From the NCBI GenBank assembly GCA_017937095.1, contig JAGBEG010000012.1, forward strand, positions 1 to 64,000: a DNA stretch of 64,000 bases. The letters are read 5' to 3'. Below the pieces are notes generated by a model. The model made no database searches and was not told the DNA's origin. It saw nothing but the letters and a program-made list of their open reading frames with translations. The translations under genes were made by a program, and so were the position numbers. Numbering within the stretch: position 1 is the stretch's first letter; every line of letters starts with the position of its first letter. The stretch is from Roseburia sp. Lineage in GTDB: Bacteria; Bacillota; Clostridia; Lachnospirales; Lachnospiraceae. Below are positions 36,012-45,571 of the stretch, piece by piece.

Positions 36012-37241
36012 CTATTTCAATTCTACTTTAAATCCAATAAGCCCCTCCTTTTTATATACGGAAATATCTCCGTGATGATTTTTGGCAATCGCCCTGGCAA
36101 TAGACAAGCCTACGCCAAATCCGCCGTCGAAGGTTCTCGCTTTATCCGCACGGTAAAAGCGGTCAAACAGCTTCGGAAGCTCTATATTGTTCACGTCACA
36201 GTATGTATTTTCAACGACAATGACTGGATGACGTCTTTCATAAACCGAAACCTGTATTCTGCCTCCGGTATCACAATATTTCACGGCATTGTCCAAAAGT
36301 ATCGCCGCAAGCCGCCGGATCAGCCCCTCATCCCCTTGATAGATAATCAACGGTTGTACCTTGTAGAACAGATCTTTCCGGCGCTCCGCAGCCAGCGGCT
36401 CAAATTCCGATATGACGTCCGAGAGGACACTGCTTAAATCAAACCGGGAAATGGTAAGATTCGACTGGTCTTCATCCATTCTGGACAATGTAACCAACTG
36501 GTTGACAAGCATTCCCATTCGCTCGCCTTCGCTTCGGATGTCATCGAGCCACTCGTTTTTTCCGATCTCCGCTTCCACAATGTCCAGGTTTGTCAAGATT
36601 AACGTCAGCGGTGTCTTCAGCTCATGGTTGGCGTCAGTGATAAATTGCTTTTGCTTTTCGTAGCTTTCCGCCACAGGGCGAACCACCCATTTTGAAATCA
36701 AAACAAATAAAATCAGGATAATCAGACTGCTTCCAAACAAAATCAGCAGAGATGTAAGCAAAAAACGATTCGCAAACATACGGTTCATCGTTCCGTCTAC
36801 AAAAACAATCGCGGTTCCGGTCTCTGTCTCAAAGAATTTATATCTGTAATCAGATACCCAGCCCTTTTCCGTTCCGTCCTCCAGCGCAGCTTTCGTATAC
36901 TCCTGTGCCTGTGTTTCTGAGATTGAGAAGATGGAATCAACATTTACGTGTACAATCCGGTCGTCATCGCCGAGCCATACCGTAAAAAATCGGGTGCTGA
37001 ACCTCGTTTCCTCTGTAATGACGTCGGTATATGGAAATCCGCCCGCCGGCATCGGCCGGACAGACGGGTCAAACTCGGGAAACACGCCGTCATTGGATGC
37101 AATCGCATCCGTTAAGGCATCCATCGTGTGATTTAACTGTATATTGCTCATGACACATATGATTGCAAAAATAACAGAAAATACGATCACGCTCGAGGCG
37201 GCGCTGACAATGATAAATTTTTTCCGCAGACTGTAAATCAT
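36012..37241 (-). CDS. Sensor histidine kinase
   Basis: 409 residues: two membrane helices flanking an extracytoplasmic sensor region of about 130 residues, HisKA with intact H-box (FITDANHELKTPLTL), N-box (LAAILLDNAVKYCD) and G-box (GGFGVGLSIARAI). Start ATG 37241 overlaps the regulator stop by 4 bases (ATGA) with CTGGAGG upstream; a longer reading would run through the regulator gene. Signal unknown; the upstream-facing neighbour is the Gld-like ABC unit, suggesting an envelope signal. Confidence 0.9.
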   Translation of the reverse strand: MIYSLRKKFIIVSAASSVIVFSVIFAIICVMSNIQLNHTMDALTDAIASNDGVFPEFDPSVRPMPAGGFPYTDVITEETRFSTRFFTVWLGDDDRIVHVNVDSIFSISETQAQEYTKAALEDGTEKGWVSDYRYKFFETETGTAIVFVDGTMNRMFANRFLLTSLLILFGSSLIILILFVLISKWVVRPVAESYEKQKQFITDANHELKTPLTLILTNLDIVEAEIGKNEWLDDIRSEGERMGMLVNQLVTLSRMDEDQSNLTISRFDLSSVLSDVISEFEPLAAERRKDLFYKVQPLIIYQGDEGLIRRLAAILLDNAVKYCDTGGRIQVSVYERRHPVIVVENTYCDVNNIELPKLFDRFYRADKARTFDGGFGVGLSIARAIAKNHHGDISVYKKEGLIGFKVELK

Positions 37242-37912
37242 TGTATTTCCTCCAGAACATAGCCCGCATTCCGGACAAAGCGGATTTCCACAGGCGCACT
37301 GGTGGCGCTGATTTTCTTCCTCAGATTCGAGATATGCACCCACACTACGCTTGTATCTACATTGGAATCCCATCCCCAGATATGCGTCATAAACTGGTCT
37401 GTCGGAATCACGATACCAGGTTTTTGCATGAGCATTTCTATAATCTGAAATTCCTTCCCGCTCAGCGTCTGGGCTTGTCCGTTATAGACCAACTGATAGG
37501 TAGAACGGTTCAGCACGACATCGTTGTATGTCAGAAGATCCGGCACATAGTTATCTTTACGCCGCAACATTGCCCTGACCCTCGCCAGAAGCTCAGACGT
37601 GGCAAACGGTTTCGGCAGATAATCATCCGCTCCGGCGTCCAGCCCTTCTACGCGCTGCTCCACTTCGGTGCGCGCGGTCAGGAATAAGGCGGGCGTAGTT
37701 ATATTCATTTCCCGCAGTTTTTGCAGCACCTGTATGCCGTCAAGCCCCGGCATCATGATATCGAGTACAAGTCCGTCGTATTCTTCGGTTCTCGCATAGA
37801 AAAGCGCATCCTCTCCGTTTAAGACGCCGTCCGCAATAAATTTATTGCTCTCAAAAATATGCACCAGTGTTTTTAATAATCTCGGGTCATCTTCCGCGAT
37901 AAGAAGCCGCAT
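37238..37912 (-). CDS. OmpR-family response regulator
   Basis: 224 residues: receiver domain with acidic pair IAEDDPRLL, phospho-acceptor Asp in LVLDIMMPGLDG and Lys in DYLPKPF, then a winged-helix output domain (LSGKEFQIIEMLMQKPG, VDTSVVWVHISNLRKKI). Start 37912 behind GAGGTGAGACT. First gene of the pair. Confidence 0.93.
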   Translation of the reverse strand: MRLLIAEDDPRLLKTLVHIFESNKFIADGVLNGEDALFYARTEEYDGLVLDIMMPGLDGIQVLQKLREMNITTPALFLTARTEVEQRVEGLDAGADDYLPKPFATSELLARVRAMLRRKDNYVPDLLTYNDVVLNRSTYQLVYNGQAQTLSGKEFQIIEMLMQKPGIVIPTDQFMTHIWGWDSNVDTSVVWVHISNLRKKISATSAPVEIRFVRNAGYVLEEIQ

Positions 37913-38022
37913 AGTCTCACCTCTTTTTTTATAATAGTTTACCACATTTTCCTAAAGGCAGACTAAAAACTGCAAATACCATTTTTCCTGTAGTTAAACT
38001 CGTCTATTTCTTCCCTTCTAAT

Positions 38023-39501
38023 TCACGCCTGCTTAAGCTTGTACTGCAACAGAGCCACACATTCACAGTGTTTTGTCCAGGGAAACATGTCCACCGGCTG
38101 GCACTCCACCGCCTCATATCCATGCTTCGTCAGATATTTAAGATCTCTTGAAAGCGTCTCCGGGTTGCAGGAAACGTACACCACACGTTTCGGGGACAGC
38201 TTCACGACCGAGGATAAAAACGCCTCGTCACTTCCGGCGCGCGGCGGGTCCATAAATACAACGTCTACGTCCGCACCGTTTCTCTTTCCATCACCCTTTG
38301 TCCGGGCATTTCCACGCGTTTCTTCTATCCTCCCGTACTCTGCCATTTCCACCATGAATTTCCCGGCGTCTGCATTATAGAACTGTATGTTCTCAATGCG
38401 GTTGCGCTTCGCGTTGGTGACCGCATCGCGCACCGCATCGCGGTTCAGTTCCACGCTGATGACTTCCTTCGCGCCGGACGCCGCGATAATACCGATTGTT
38501 CCGATTCCGCAATAAGCATCCACGATCCTCTCTTTTCCGGTAAGCCCTGCATATTCAATCGCTTTCCCGTAAAGCGCCTCGGTCTGTACCGGGTTCACCT
38601 GATAAAAAGACTTCGGTGAAATGCGGAAGGTACAGCCGCAGAGTGTGTCCTCGATATAGCCTTTTCCGTAAATGACTGTCTCCTTCTCCCCGAGCACCAT
38701 GCTCGTCTTCTTGTCATTCACGTTTACGATGATTGTAGTAATTTCCGGATGCAGCTTGCGCAATGCCTTCACAAAATTATTTTTTGACGGCAGAATCGGC
38801 GAACCGAGCACCAGCACGACCATGACTTCCCCGCTGTGGAATCCGCGGCGCACAAGCACGTGGCGAAGCAGACCATATCCCGTATCTTCGTCATAGGTCT
38901 TGATTTTAAAGGAATGCAGTAACCCACGGATGTCCCTGATGATTGCATCCGATAATTCATCCTCAATCTGACAGGCATCGATATTTACGACTTCATGGGT
39001 TCCCGCCTTATAAACTCCCGAAATGATTCCTCCGCGCGCCGCACTCCCCGCCTGTCTGCTGCGGTCCGCGTTTGTCCTGCGCTTTCCGTTTCCTCCGCGT
39101 TTTCTGTCAATATCAAACACCGCATGTACCTTATTCCGGTAATGATACGGCTCGTCCATCCCGATGATCGGGTGCACTTTGCAGAACTGCCCGACATTCT
39201 TCTGGACAAACGCCTGCTTTTCCTTAAGCTGCTGCTCGTAGGGCATTCCCTGATAATCGCAGCCGCCGCACTTTTTTGCGTAAGGGCAGGCGTCCGCCGC
39301 CCGTGTTGCATCCGTTTTGGGAAGCTTTGGGGAATTTCCTTTTTTGTCCTGTCTTTGCGATTTCTGGTCTGCCATGCTCCGCTTCTGTAAATTTTGCTTT
39401 TCTCTATTTTGATTTCGCGCTTCTCCCACTTTCCTCTTCTGATTTTGCTTTTCTCCGTTTTGTTGCTGTCTCTTTCTTCTCTCATCCATACCGTCTCTCA
39501 T
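38023..39501 (-). CDS. rlmD: 23S rRNA m5U methyltransferase, RlmD family
   Basis: 492 residues. A Lys/Gln-rich tail of about 70 residues replaces a clear TRAM domain, then the Fe-S cysteines (CPYAKKCGGC and a later DACQ), the SAM site (DAYCGIGTIGI), FMDPPRAG and the catalytic Cys in VYVSCNPETLSRDL. A basic insertion (ETRGNARTKGDGKRNG) sits before FMDPPRAG. Start 39501 with AAAGGA. Modifies U1939-type or U747-type uridine; which one cannot be told. Confidence 0.88.
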   Translation of the reverse strand: MRDGMDERRKRQQQNGEKQNQKRKVGEARNQNREKQNLQKRSMADQKSQRQDKKGNSPKLPKTDATRAADACPYAKKCGGCDYQGMPYEQQLKEKQAFVQKNVGQFCKVHPIIGMDEPYHYRNKVHAVFDIDRKRGGNGKRRTNADRSRQAGSAARGGIISGVYKAGTHEVVNIDACQIEDELSDAIIRDIRGLLHSFKIKTYDEDTGYGLLRHVLVRRGFHSGEVMVVLVLGSPILPSKNNFVKALRKLHPEITTIIVNVNDKKTSMVLGEKETVIYGKGYIEDTLCGCTFRISPKSFYQVNPVQTEALYGKAIEYAGLTGKERIVDAYCGIGTIGIIAASGAKEVISVELNRDAVRDAVTNAKRNRIENIQFYNADAGKFMVEMAEYGRIEETRGNARTKGDGKRNGADVDVVFMDPPRAGSDEAFLSSVVKLSPKRVVYVSCNPETLSRDLKYLTKHGYEAVECQPVDMFPWTKHCECVALLQYKLKQA

Positions 39502-39600
39502 ACACACATTTCCTTTACTGCAATATACACTTCATTTTTTGTAAATCTCAACCTTTTCAAGTTCAGACCGGTAGCCTATGTTACAGTTCCAAAACTATTC

Positions 39601-40557
39601 TTATAACATTTTGGAAAATGCCATATGCTTTATATAACATTCCATAAAATGATAATCTGGGACATAATCCAATTCACTTATCTGTATAGCCGGTAAAAAT
39701 ACTTTCAGATCCTTACAATTATTTAAACGAATTTGCCTGCCATAATTCCACTTAAAACTATTTTGATTAATAACAGTAGCTATAAACAATCCAATATATT
39801 GATTCATTTCGAATTTAGGTGATAATACTGTTACATCACTTGTAGCACAAAAAGGAACTGCCTGATAATATGTTGAACAATTAACTTTACCAATCGTAAG
39901 TTTATTACCGCTAAACATAGGTTTCAAGTTCGTCATATTTCCTATACCATTATTCGTATCACTTGACGATACATATGGTACGTTTCCAAATCCATAATCG
40001 GATGAAGGCACATAATCTCCTGGTTCCATTTCAAATAGATCAGGATAAAGATTAAATTCATGCCAGCGGACAGAAAATAAATCTACTCTTGTATTTATTT
40101 TGCGTTGTTTATAAAATGTCAAATCCTTAATTTGAATATTATCAACCCAATCAGGAATATCCGTAATGTCAGGTATCAATATTTTACATAATGTTTTATC
40201 TGCCTGCCTTCCCCAATTGTACTTGTATCTATTGGCTATTAAGCATGTACAATAAAATAGCATTTCATTTTTTGTCATTCTATTAATGGGCTCTAATGCC
40301 GCAACATGATATGCTGTATAATATGGTTCTTCTTGGTAATATGAATACATTGTAGAACTGCTCGACAATGCAACGCTGATCGTATTTGCCGGTAACGGAT
40401 TCTTTCCCTCAACCGCTTTAACTCTGGCTACAACTCCATTGTTATTTCTATTCCGGGAAACAAAATTAATTCCATCAGGAGCTTCCTCTAGTTTGTTCAA
40501 TTCCAAATCTGTTCCACTGATTATCTTAAATAATTTTGTAACTGGAACATTACTCAC
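39601..40557 (-). CDS. Specificity subunit of a BcgI-like type IIB RM system
   Basis: 318 residues in two similar target-recognition halves, each ending in a conserved stretch (YKYNWGRQADKTLCKILIP and FKWNYGRQIRLNNCKDLKV). Such repeated NWGRQ/NYGRQ halves are typical for S subunits that read a bipartite site. GTG 40557 has AGGAGG 9 bases upstream and overlaps the RM gene by 8 bases. AT-rich like its partner. No similar S gene or recombinase is nearby. Confidence 0.8.
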   Translation of the reverse strand: MSNVPVTKLFKIISGTDLELNKLEEAPDGINFVSRNRNNNGVVARVKAVEGKNPLPANTISVALSSSSTMYSYYQEEPYYTAYHVAALEPINRMTKNEMLFYCTCLIANRYKYNWGRQADKTLCKILIPDITDIPDWVDNIQIKDLTFYKQRKINTRVDLFSVRWHEFNLYPDLFEMEPGDYVPSSDYGFGNVPYVSSSDTNNGIGNMTNLKPMFSGNKLTIGKVNCSTYYQAVPFCATSDVTVLSPKFEMNQYIGLFIATVINQNSFKWNYGRQIRLNNCKDLKVFLPAIQISELDYVPDYHFMECYIKHMAFSKML

Positions 40558-42664
40558 TATCTTCATCCTCCTCTTGAAATTCATCGATTTCCAGTTGTTT
40601 TAACTGAAATAACATATACTTTTTTACTTCTTTTTCAAAATCATCTTGAGTCAATAATGTATAATCCGTCTCAACAAAATACTCCCATAACCATTCATCA
40701 TTACACGTTTCAGATTCTGAATCAAAGTTTAATTTACGCCAAATTCCAAATTCGTCATCAACCTGTTTACTATTAAATGACTCTAACCACAATTTGACAC
40801 ATTCATTTGGAAGATATTTGTTTTTTTTATGTTTTTTGTCTGCAATTCTACCTAAAGTTTTATGCCAAATATAGCCGTCTTCTTTCCAATTTCCAAAATA
40901 AACTTTTTTATTAAAATCATGTGGTTTTCCTGTCTCAAATACCATTATACAGGTTATTGTGCCTGCAATACCCTTAAATAAATCAATATTCATGCTCATA
41001 ACTCCTAATAACGTATTTTCTTTTAATATCATATTTCTATACGGAGCATAATCATCTGCATGAGCACATGAAGTTGGGACTATCACAACAACCCTCTTAC
41101 CTTTTTTTACAAATTTGCAAAGATTATAAACAAAATCCATAATATTATATGATGACTCGCTATATGGCGGGTTCATCATACCCACCGTTGCGCCAAGATT
41201 CATAATCTCATCTTTAAGCTTCATGCAATCACCATGCAATATGTTAGACTTTCCATCTCCTCTCAAAATCATGTTTGAGCATCCTAGTACATACATTGTT
41301 GGGTCACTTTCGCATCCTACTAACTGATGTTTTCTTATATACTCTTTTACATCTCTTTTTGTAAATTGTTCTGTTCCATATAAAGCTTTATTATTAACTT
41401 TGATATATCTTATTTCTCTGTCTGTTATTTTTTCTTCTGTAATTAAATTATCAAAAAATAAGTCTATGTCCTTTTGATTCATTCCATCTGCAATTTTAAA
41501 TAATTTATTCATTGCAGATATTAAGAATCCGCCTGTCCCAAGACACGGGTCTAACACAATATCATCAACTTTTAAATCAGCCAATTCACAGAAAAGGTCT
41601 GTAACTACTGAAGGTGTCAATTTAATACCATTGTTCGCTCCATTTTTTGTATACCGCAAAAACTCATGATAAAATTTTCCGATAATATCTATGCTGAAAT
41701 CACCATTCATGCAAGGATAAATCGTTTCATGCAACTTCTCCAACACCATTCTAAGTTTTTTTGCATTATCATTTAGCAAATCCTGCTGATTAAATGTATC
41801 AGCGAATTTGTCTCTCAAAACCTGCTTTTTATATTCGTCAGGTATATCTCCCGCATTAATAATACGATTAATTGCAGATTTTAAATTTTCCTGCAATGCT
41901 TTTGCCGTAATTTCCTTATTCTTATATGTAGTTTGGAATGTCTTGTCGCGCAAAGCTAATAATAATCCTGATACAAGCAATGCCCGCACCATAGTATTAA
42001 CCCCTGCACTATCCAACATAATATTTAATTCTGTTGCAGAAATTGTCGCCTTTTCTTCGTTAAATTCCTTTATTATATTATTTGATTCGTTTTGTACGAA
42101 ATTAAGATAATATTCATAAGGATACAATTTATCTAATTTCATATCGTAAAATGGTCCGTAACAAATTCTATTACCCTTATCATCTTCACCAAACTGTAAT
42201 AATTGACCTTTTTTCCAGAAATAGGTACAAATATTCAATTCATCGCTATTTTGCAAACCTGATACACCGATTGCAATCACATCATAATTTTTAGATAAAA
42301 ATTTTGCATAATGAACTGCTCCATCCACAGCATATTTTCCAATTATATCGCCTCTAATCTGCAAATATTTTTTATCTCTTAATGAAGAACTTATTAATAA
42401 ACTGGTTTTTTTCTCAGGCTTGCATTCAATCACTATTGCTAAATTTGAGTTATTATTTATTATTATAAATTCAGGTTTTCCATCGTCCGCTCTATCCGTC
42501 CAGATTAAATCCTTTTTATCCTTGGCATGACATTTACTGGAATGCTTTAATAAATCCATTAATTCAGGATTCTTTTTGTAATCATCCTGAGCATACATAC
42601 ACAATCCGTTTTTATCTGCCGTCTGGCAGTCCGCCGGGTCCGGATATTTGCAGCCGTTCACCAA
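40550..42664 (-). CDS. BcgI-like restriction-modification subunit (nuclease + N6-adenine methylase)
   Basis: About 704 residues. N-terminal part with a Cys pattern (NGCKYPDPADC, NGLC) and a PD-(D/E)xK-like nuclease site (GKPEFIII, then VIECKPEKK). The methylase has motif I LDPCLGTGGFLI and motif IV MMNPPYS. Size and the separate S subunit match BcgIA/BcgIB, which cut on both sides of their site. G+C is far below the neighbours, indicating transfer. The 5' end is unclear: the frame is open upstream to about 42720 but has no ATG; the only good RBS (GGGAGG, 42711-42716) serves a GTG at 42702 in another frame that stops at 42658. Start here is TTG 42664 or GTG 42661. Confidence 0.8.
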   Translation of the reverse strand: MVNGCKYPDPADCQTADKNGLCMYAQDDYKKNPELMDLLKHSSKCHAKDKKDLIWTDRADDGKPEFIIINNNSNLAIVIECKPEKKTSLLISSSLRDKKYLQIRGDIIGKYAVDGAVHYAKFLSKNYDVIAIGVSGLQNSDELNICTYFWKKGQLLQFGEDDKGNRICYGPFYDMKLDKLYPYEYYLNFVQNESNNIIKEFNEEKATISATELNIMLDSAGVNTMVRALLVSGLLLALRDKTFQTTYKNKEITAKALQENLKSAINRIINAGDIPDEYKKQVLRDKFADTFNQQDLLNDNAKKLRMVLEKLHETIYPCMNGDFSIDIIGKFYHEFLRYTKNGANNGIKLTPSVVTDLFCELADLKVDDIVLDPCLGTGGFLISAMNKLFKIADGMNQKDIDLFFDNLITEEKITDREIRYIKVNNKALYGTEQFTKRDVKEYIRKHQLVGCESDPTMYVLGCSNMILRGDGKSNILHGDCMKLKDEIMNLGATVGMMNPPYSESSYNIMDFVYNLCKFVKKGKRVVVIVPTSCAHADDYAPYRNMILKENTLLGVMSMNIDLFKGIAGTITCIMVFETGKPHDFNKKVYFGNWKEDGYIWHKTLGRIADKKHKKNKYLPNECVKLWLESFNSKQVDDEFGIWRKLNFDSESETCNDEWLWEYFVETDYTLLTQDDFEKEVKKYMLFQLKQLEIDEFQEEDEDSE

Positions 42665-42785
42665 AAGCTTTCGTGTCTGCTCAACAATTTTTGTTCTGCC
42701 ACCGTTCTTTCCTCCCTTTTTTCATATGCATTCACTGATTGACTATACCACTCGTATGAAACAATGACAGCATACGGTCTACTTT

Positions 42786-42813
42786 GCTTTATTGCTTTAT
42801 TGCTTTATTGCTT
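42786..42813. repeat. Octamer tandem repeat (GCTTTATT, 3.5 copies) upstream of the RM genes
   Basis: Units at 42786-42793, 42794-42801, 42802-42809 and a half unit. It lies about 120 bases upstream of the RM gene in the 248-base AT-rich gap to rlmI. Unit length 8 is prone to slipped-strand change, as in phase-variable promoters or leaders. Nothing else was recognised in the gap. Confidence 0.8.
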
Positions 42814-42912
42814 AAGACCTACTATTTTTTGTGTCATTCCTATGCTCGCATTTTATTTCTTAAATTATATCAATAATAATTATTTTTTCAAATATATAAT
42901 ATCATCCAGTAT

Positions 42913-44112
42913 TTACCGCTCCTCTACCACCTGAAAAATATAAAACTTCAAATAATAACTCTCATCCGCCGACCACAGAATCGGATGATCCGCCGCCTGC
43001 GTGCGGTATTCCACCTGTCTGAGCCGTTTATGGACATTCTGCGCCGCCTGATGAATCGTCTTGGTAAAAAGCTCATAATCCATAAAATGCGAGCAGGAAC
43101 AGGTCGCCAGATAGCCGCCGTTTTTCACCAGCTTCATCCCGCGAAGGTTAATCTCACGATAGCCCTTCACCGCATTCTTAATCGAGCTTCGCGACTTCGT
43201 AAATGCAGGAGGATCTAAGATTACCACGTCGAACTTTTCTCCCTCATGCTCCAGCTTCGGAAGCAGTTCAAAAACATCCTCACACTGAAAATGCACGATA
43301 TCGGAAAGCCCGTTTAACGCCGCATTCTCCCGCGCCTGCTGCACCGCAAGCTCAGACGCGTCCACACCGAGCACCTCCGACGCGCCCGCGATTCCCGCAT
43401 TGAGCGCGAACGATCCCGTATGCGTAAAGCAGTCCAAAACGCGCGCACCCTTGCATAATTTCTGGATTGCCAGACGGTTATATTTCTGGTCAAGGAAAAA
43501 TCCGGTCTTCTGTCCGTCCTTCACGTCAACGATATATTTCACGCCGTTCTCCACAATCGGAACCTTCGTGTCGAACTCCTCGCCGATAAAGCCCTTGACG
43601 CGCTCCATCCCCTCATTTAAGCGCACCTTCGCATCGCTGCGCTCATAGACGCCGCGAATCGTGATGCCGTCCTCCGCCATAAGCTTTTTCAGACTCTCAA
43701 TGATCGTAAGCTTGAAGCAGTCAATTCCAAGCGCCAGCGACTCCACGACCAGCACATCCGAAAACTTATCTACTACAATTCCCGGAAGAAAATCCGCTTC
43801 CCCGAAAATCACGCGGCAACTGCTTGTATCCACAGTCTTTTTCCGGTACTCCCATGCATCCCGCACCCTGCCGAGCAGAAATTCATCGTCGACCTCCTGT
43901 TCCACATGACGCGTCATCAGCCGGATACAAATCTTAGAATGTCGGTTGATAAAGCCTTTTCCCATCGGATAGCCGTCGAAATCCCGAACGATTACAATAT
44001 CGCCGTCCGCAAACTCTCCCATGACCGTGTCAATCTCGTTATCAAAAATCCACATGCCGCCCGCCTTGATGGTACGGCCCTCTCCCTTTTTCAATGTCAC
44101 AACTGCACTCAT
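42913..44112 (-). CDS. rlmI: 23S rRNA m5C1962 methyltransferase, RlmI family
   Basis: 399 residues. N-terminal PUA domain (VTLKKGEGRTIKAGGMWIF, DGDIVIVRDFDG), an EEHEE-like middle domain (FGEADFLPGIVVDKF), then a Rossmann methylase with DGQKTGFFLDQKYNR, SAM site VLDCFTHTGSFAL, DPPAFTKSR and the catalytic TCSCSHFM. Length matches E. coli RlmI. Stand-alone gene. Confidence 0.9.
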   Translation of the reverse strand: MSAVVTLKKGEGRTIKAGGMWIFDNEIDTVMGEFADGDIVIVRDFDGYPMGKGFINRHSKICIRLMTRHVEQEVDDEFLLGRVRDAWEYRKKTVDTSSCRVIFGEADFLPGIVVDKFSDVLVVESLALGIDCFKLTIIESLKKLMAEDGITIRGVYERSDAKVRLNEGMERVKGFIGEEFDTKVPIVENGVKYIVDVKDGQKTGFFLDQKYNRLAIQKLCKGARVLDCFTHTGSFALNAGIAGASEVLGVDASELAVQQARENAALNGLSDIVHFQCEDVFELLPKLEHEGEKFDVVILDPPAFTKSRSSIKNAVKGYREINLRGMKLVKNGGYLATCSCSHFMDYELFTKTIHQAAQNVHKRLRQVEYRTQAADHPILWSADESYYLKFYIFQVVEER

Positions 44113-44216
44113 ATTTAACCTCCATATATATGCGCCTGACGTTCCGGCAGAGCCCGGACGCCTGCATTTTTCTCACCTTCCGCGTTTGGCAAAGCATATC
44201 CCTGCTTCCACACCCC

Positions 44217-45149
44217 TCACGACACCCGGTCGGGTCTGTTTACAATATAAATTCCGATGCACACCAGAAGCAGCGCCACAATGCACATCACGCCAAGGCT
44301 GTCATTCTCCCCGAGCAGAAGCGCTGATAAGATAACGCCGAACACCGGGTTCATGAACCCAAATACCGCAACACGCGATATCGGATTATATTTTAGCAAA
44401 ATCCCCCACAGGGAATACGCCACCGCAGATAAAAAAGCCAGATAAATAAGCATCAGGACGCCGCTTCCCGTCCACACAGTCAGTCTGCCGCCCGCCGCAA
44501 ATCCGCAGGCAATCATAATGATACCGCCGATGCAGAACTGCCAGCCGCTCAGTACGACCGGATTCTCCTCCTTCGAATATCGTTTCAGATACACTGAGGA
44601 AAATGCATAGGCGATTGTCGAGAGAAAAATAAATCCTTCTCCCAAAAAAGAAAAGCCCAGATCCACGCCGCTCCCCGTCAGATTCACAAGCACTACGCCC
44701 GCAAAGCCGATGATGCTTCCGATGATTTTCTTTGCATTTAACGGCTCCTGATGAAAGAGCAGACTCGCGACCAGAATTGCAATAAATACGTTGACGCCCT
44801 CGATAATGGACGCTTTTACTCCTGTCGTATGGGCAAGCCCCACATAGAAAAAGAGATACTGCGCGACCGTCTGCAGCATACTAAGCCGTACAATTTTTCC
44901 CCATGACGCACGCTTTGGAACAAGCAGCGTCCGGCCTGCCACGCTGCCGATCAAAATCGCAAGGATTCCCGCAAGTGTAAAACGACAGCCTGCAAACAAA
45001 ATCTGCGCCGCCACATCCTCCGATGCAATGGCAAACATTTTATATCCAAGCTTGATACAGGGAAACGCGCTTCCCCAAAGGGCGCAGCAGAGCAGCGCGC
45101 CCAGCCATACTACAATCGTTTTCTGCATAAATTGTTCTTTTGCACTCAT
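44217..45149 (-). CDS. EamA/DMT-family transporter
   Basis: 310 residues with ten hydrophobic spans in two EamA halves (ALLCCALWGSAFPCIKLGYK; later FVLSGWQFCIGG-type segment and YNPISRVAVFGFMNPVFGVI). Probable metabolite or amino-acid exporter; substrate unknown. Start 45149 gives GGAG at 7 bases; the ATG at 45155 sits right on the RBS. Faces the GT2 gene across a gap of 422 bases. Confidence 0.85.
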   Translation of the reverse strand: MSAKEQFMQKTIVVWLGALLCCALWGSAFPCIKLGYKMFAIASEDVAAQILFAGCRFTLAGILAILIGSVAGRTLLVPKRASWGKIVRLSMLQTVAQYLFFYVGLAHTTGVKASIIEGVNVFIAILVASLLFHQEPLNAKKIIGSIIGFAGVVLVNLTGSGVDLGFSFLGEGFIFLSTIAYAFSSVYLKRYSKEENPVVLSGWQFCIGGIIMIACGFAAGGRLTVWTGSGVLMLIYLAFLSAVAYSLWGILLKYNPISRVAVFGFMNPVFGVILSALLLGENDSLGVMCIVALLLVCIGIYIVNRPDRVS

Positions 45150-45207
45150 TTTCATACTCCAGATTCATTCTATGATTACGCCAGCACGAATCACACACCT
45201 TTACTCA

Positions 45208-45350
45208 CAGTGCAGATTCGGGAGCATAGCTCCCTCATCCGCGGGCTTCGCCCTATCAGTCCGCAACGGAATAAATATCCTCGTGCAGGCACGGATATTT
45301 ATTTCTTTACGGACTGGCACTGCTCATTGCCAACGCGTACATTTTAGCAC
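45208..45350. repeat. Multi-hairpin dispersed repeat, copy 2
   Basis: Homologue of 3562-3706. GGAGCATAGCTCC and GGGCTTCGCCC are unchanged. The long stem is CGGAATAAATATCC / GGATATTTATTTC here against CAGAACAAATCTCT / AGAGATTTGCTCTG in copy 1: both arms changed together. An extra CAGTCCG / CGGACTG stem (7 pairs) exists only here. The right end ACGCGTACATT matches ACGCGGACATT of copy 1. Also placed between divergent genes. Confidence 0.8.
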
Positions 45351-45410
45351 AGAAGCGCTCTGCTTTCCATGAGAAATATATTTTTGACGCAGCCGCATGG
45401 CATTTCCTAT

Positions 45411-45439
45411 TTGCCAGCCACCTGTTCGTGCGGTATACT
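45411..45439 (+). promoter_or_regulatory. Candidate promoter of the GT2 gene
   Basis: TTGCCA (45411-45416), 17 bases, TATACT (45434-45439), giving a leader of about 125 bases before the start at 45572. Between repeat copy 2 and this promoter nothing else was seen. Confidence 0.55.
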
Positions 45440-45571
45440 ATACAGAGAAAGACAGACAGCCCAATGCCTGAAAACAGTCCGATTGTTTACCGCAAAACCG
45501 GCTTGTGCCAGCCCTGTCATACACCGCACTGCGGGTTTATGAACGACATATCACATACAAAGGAGATTCTT

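Noticed and set aside
40550-42664. Classifying the RM gene as a plain pseudogene
   Set aside because: Over 700 codons remain open with all motifs intact and a coupled S subunit; only the extreme 5' end is doubtful.
45428-45571. 48-codon N-terminal extension of the GT2 gene
   Set aside because: AGGAG lies inside it, just before the ATG at 45572 where the GT-A fold begins.
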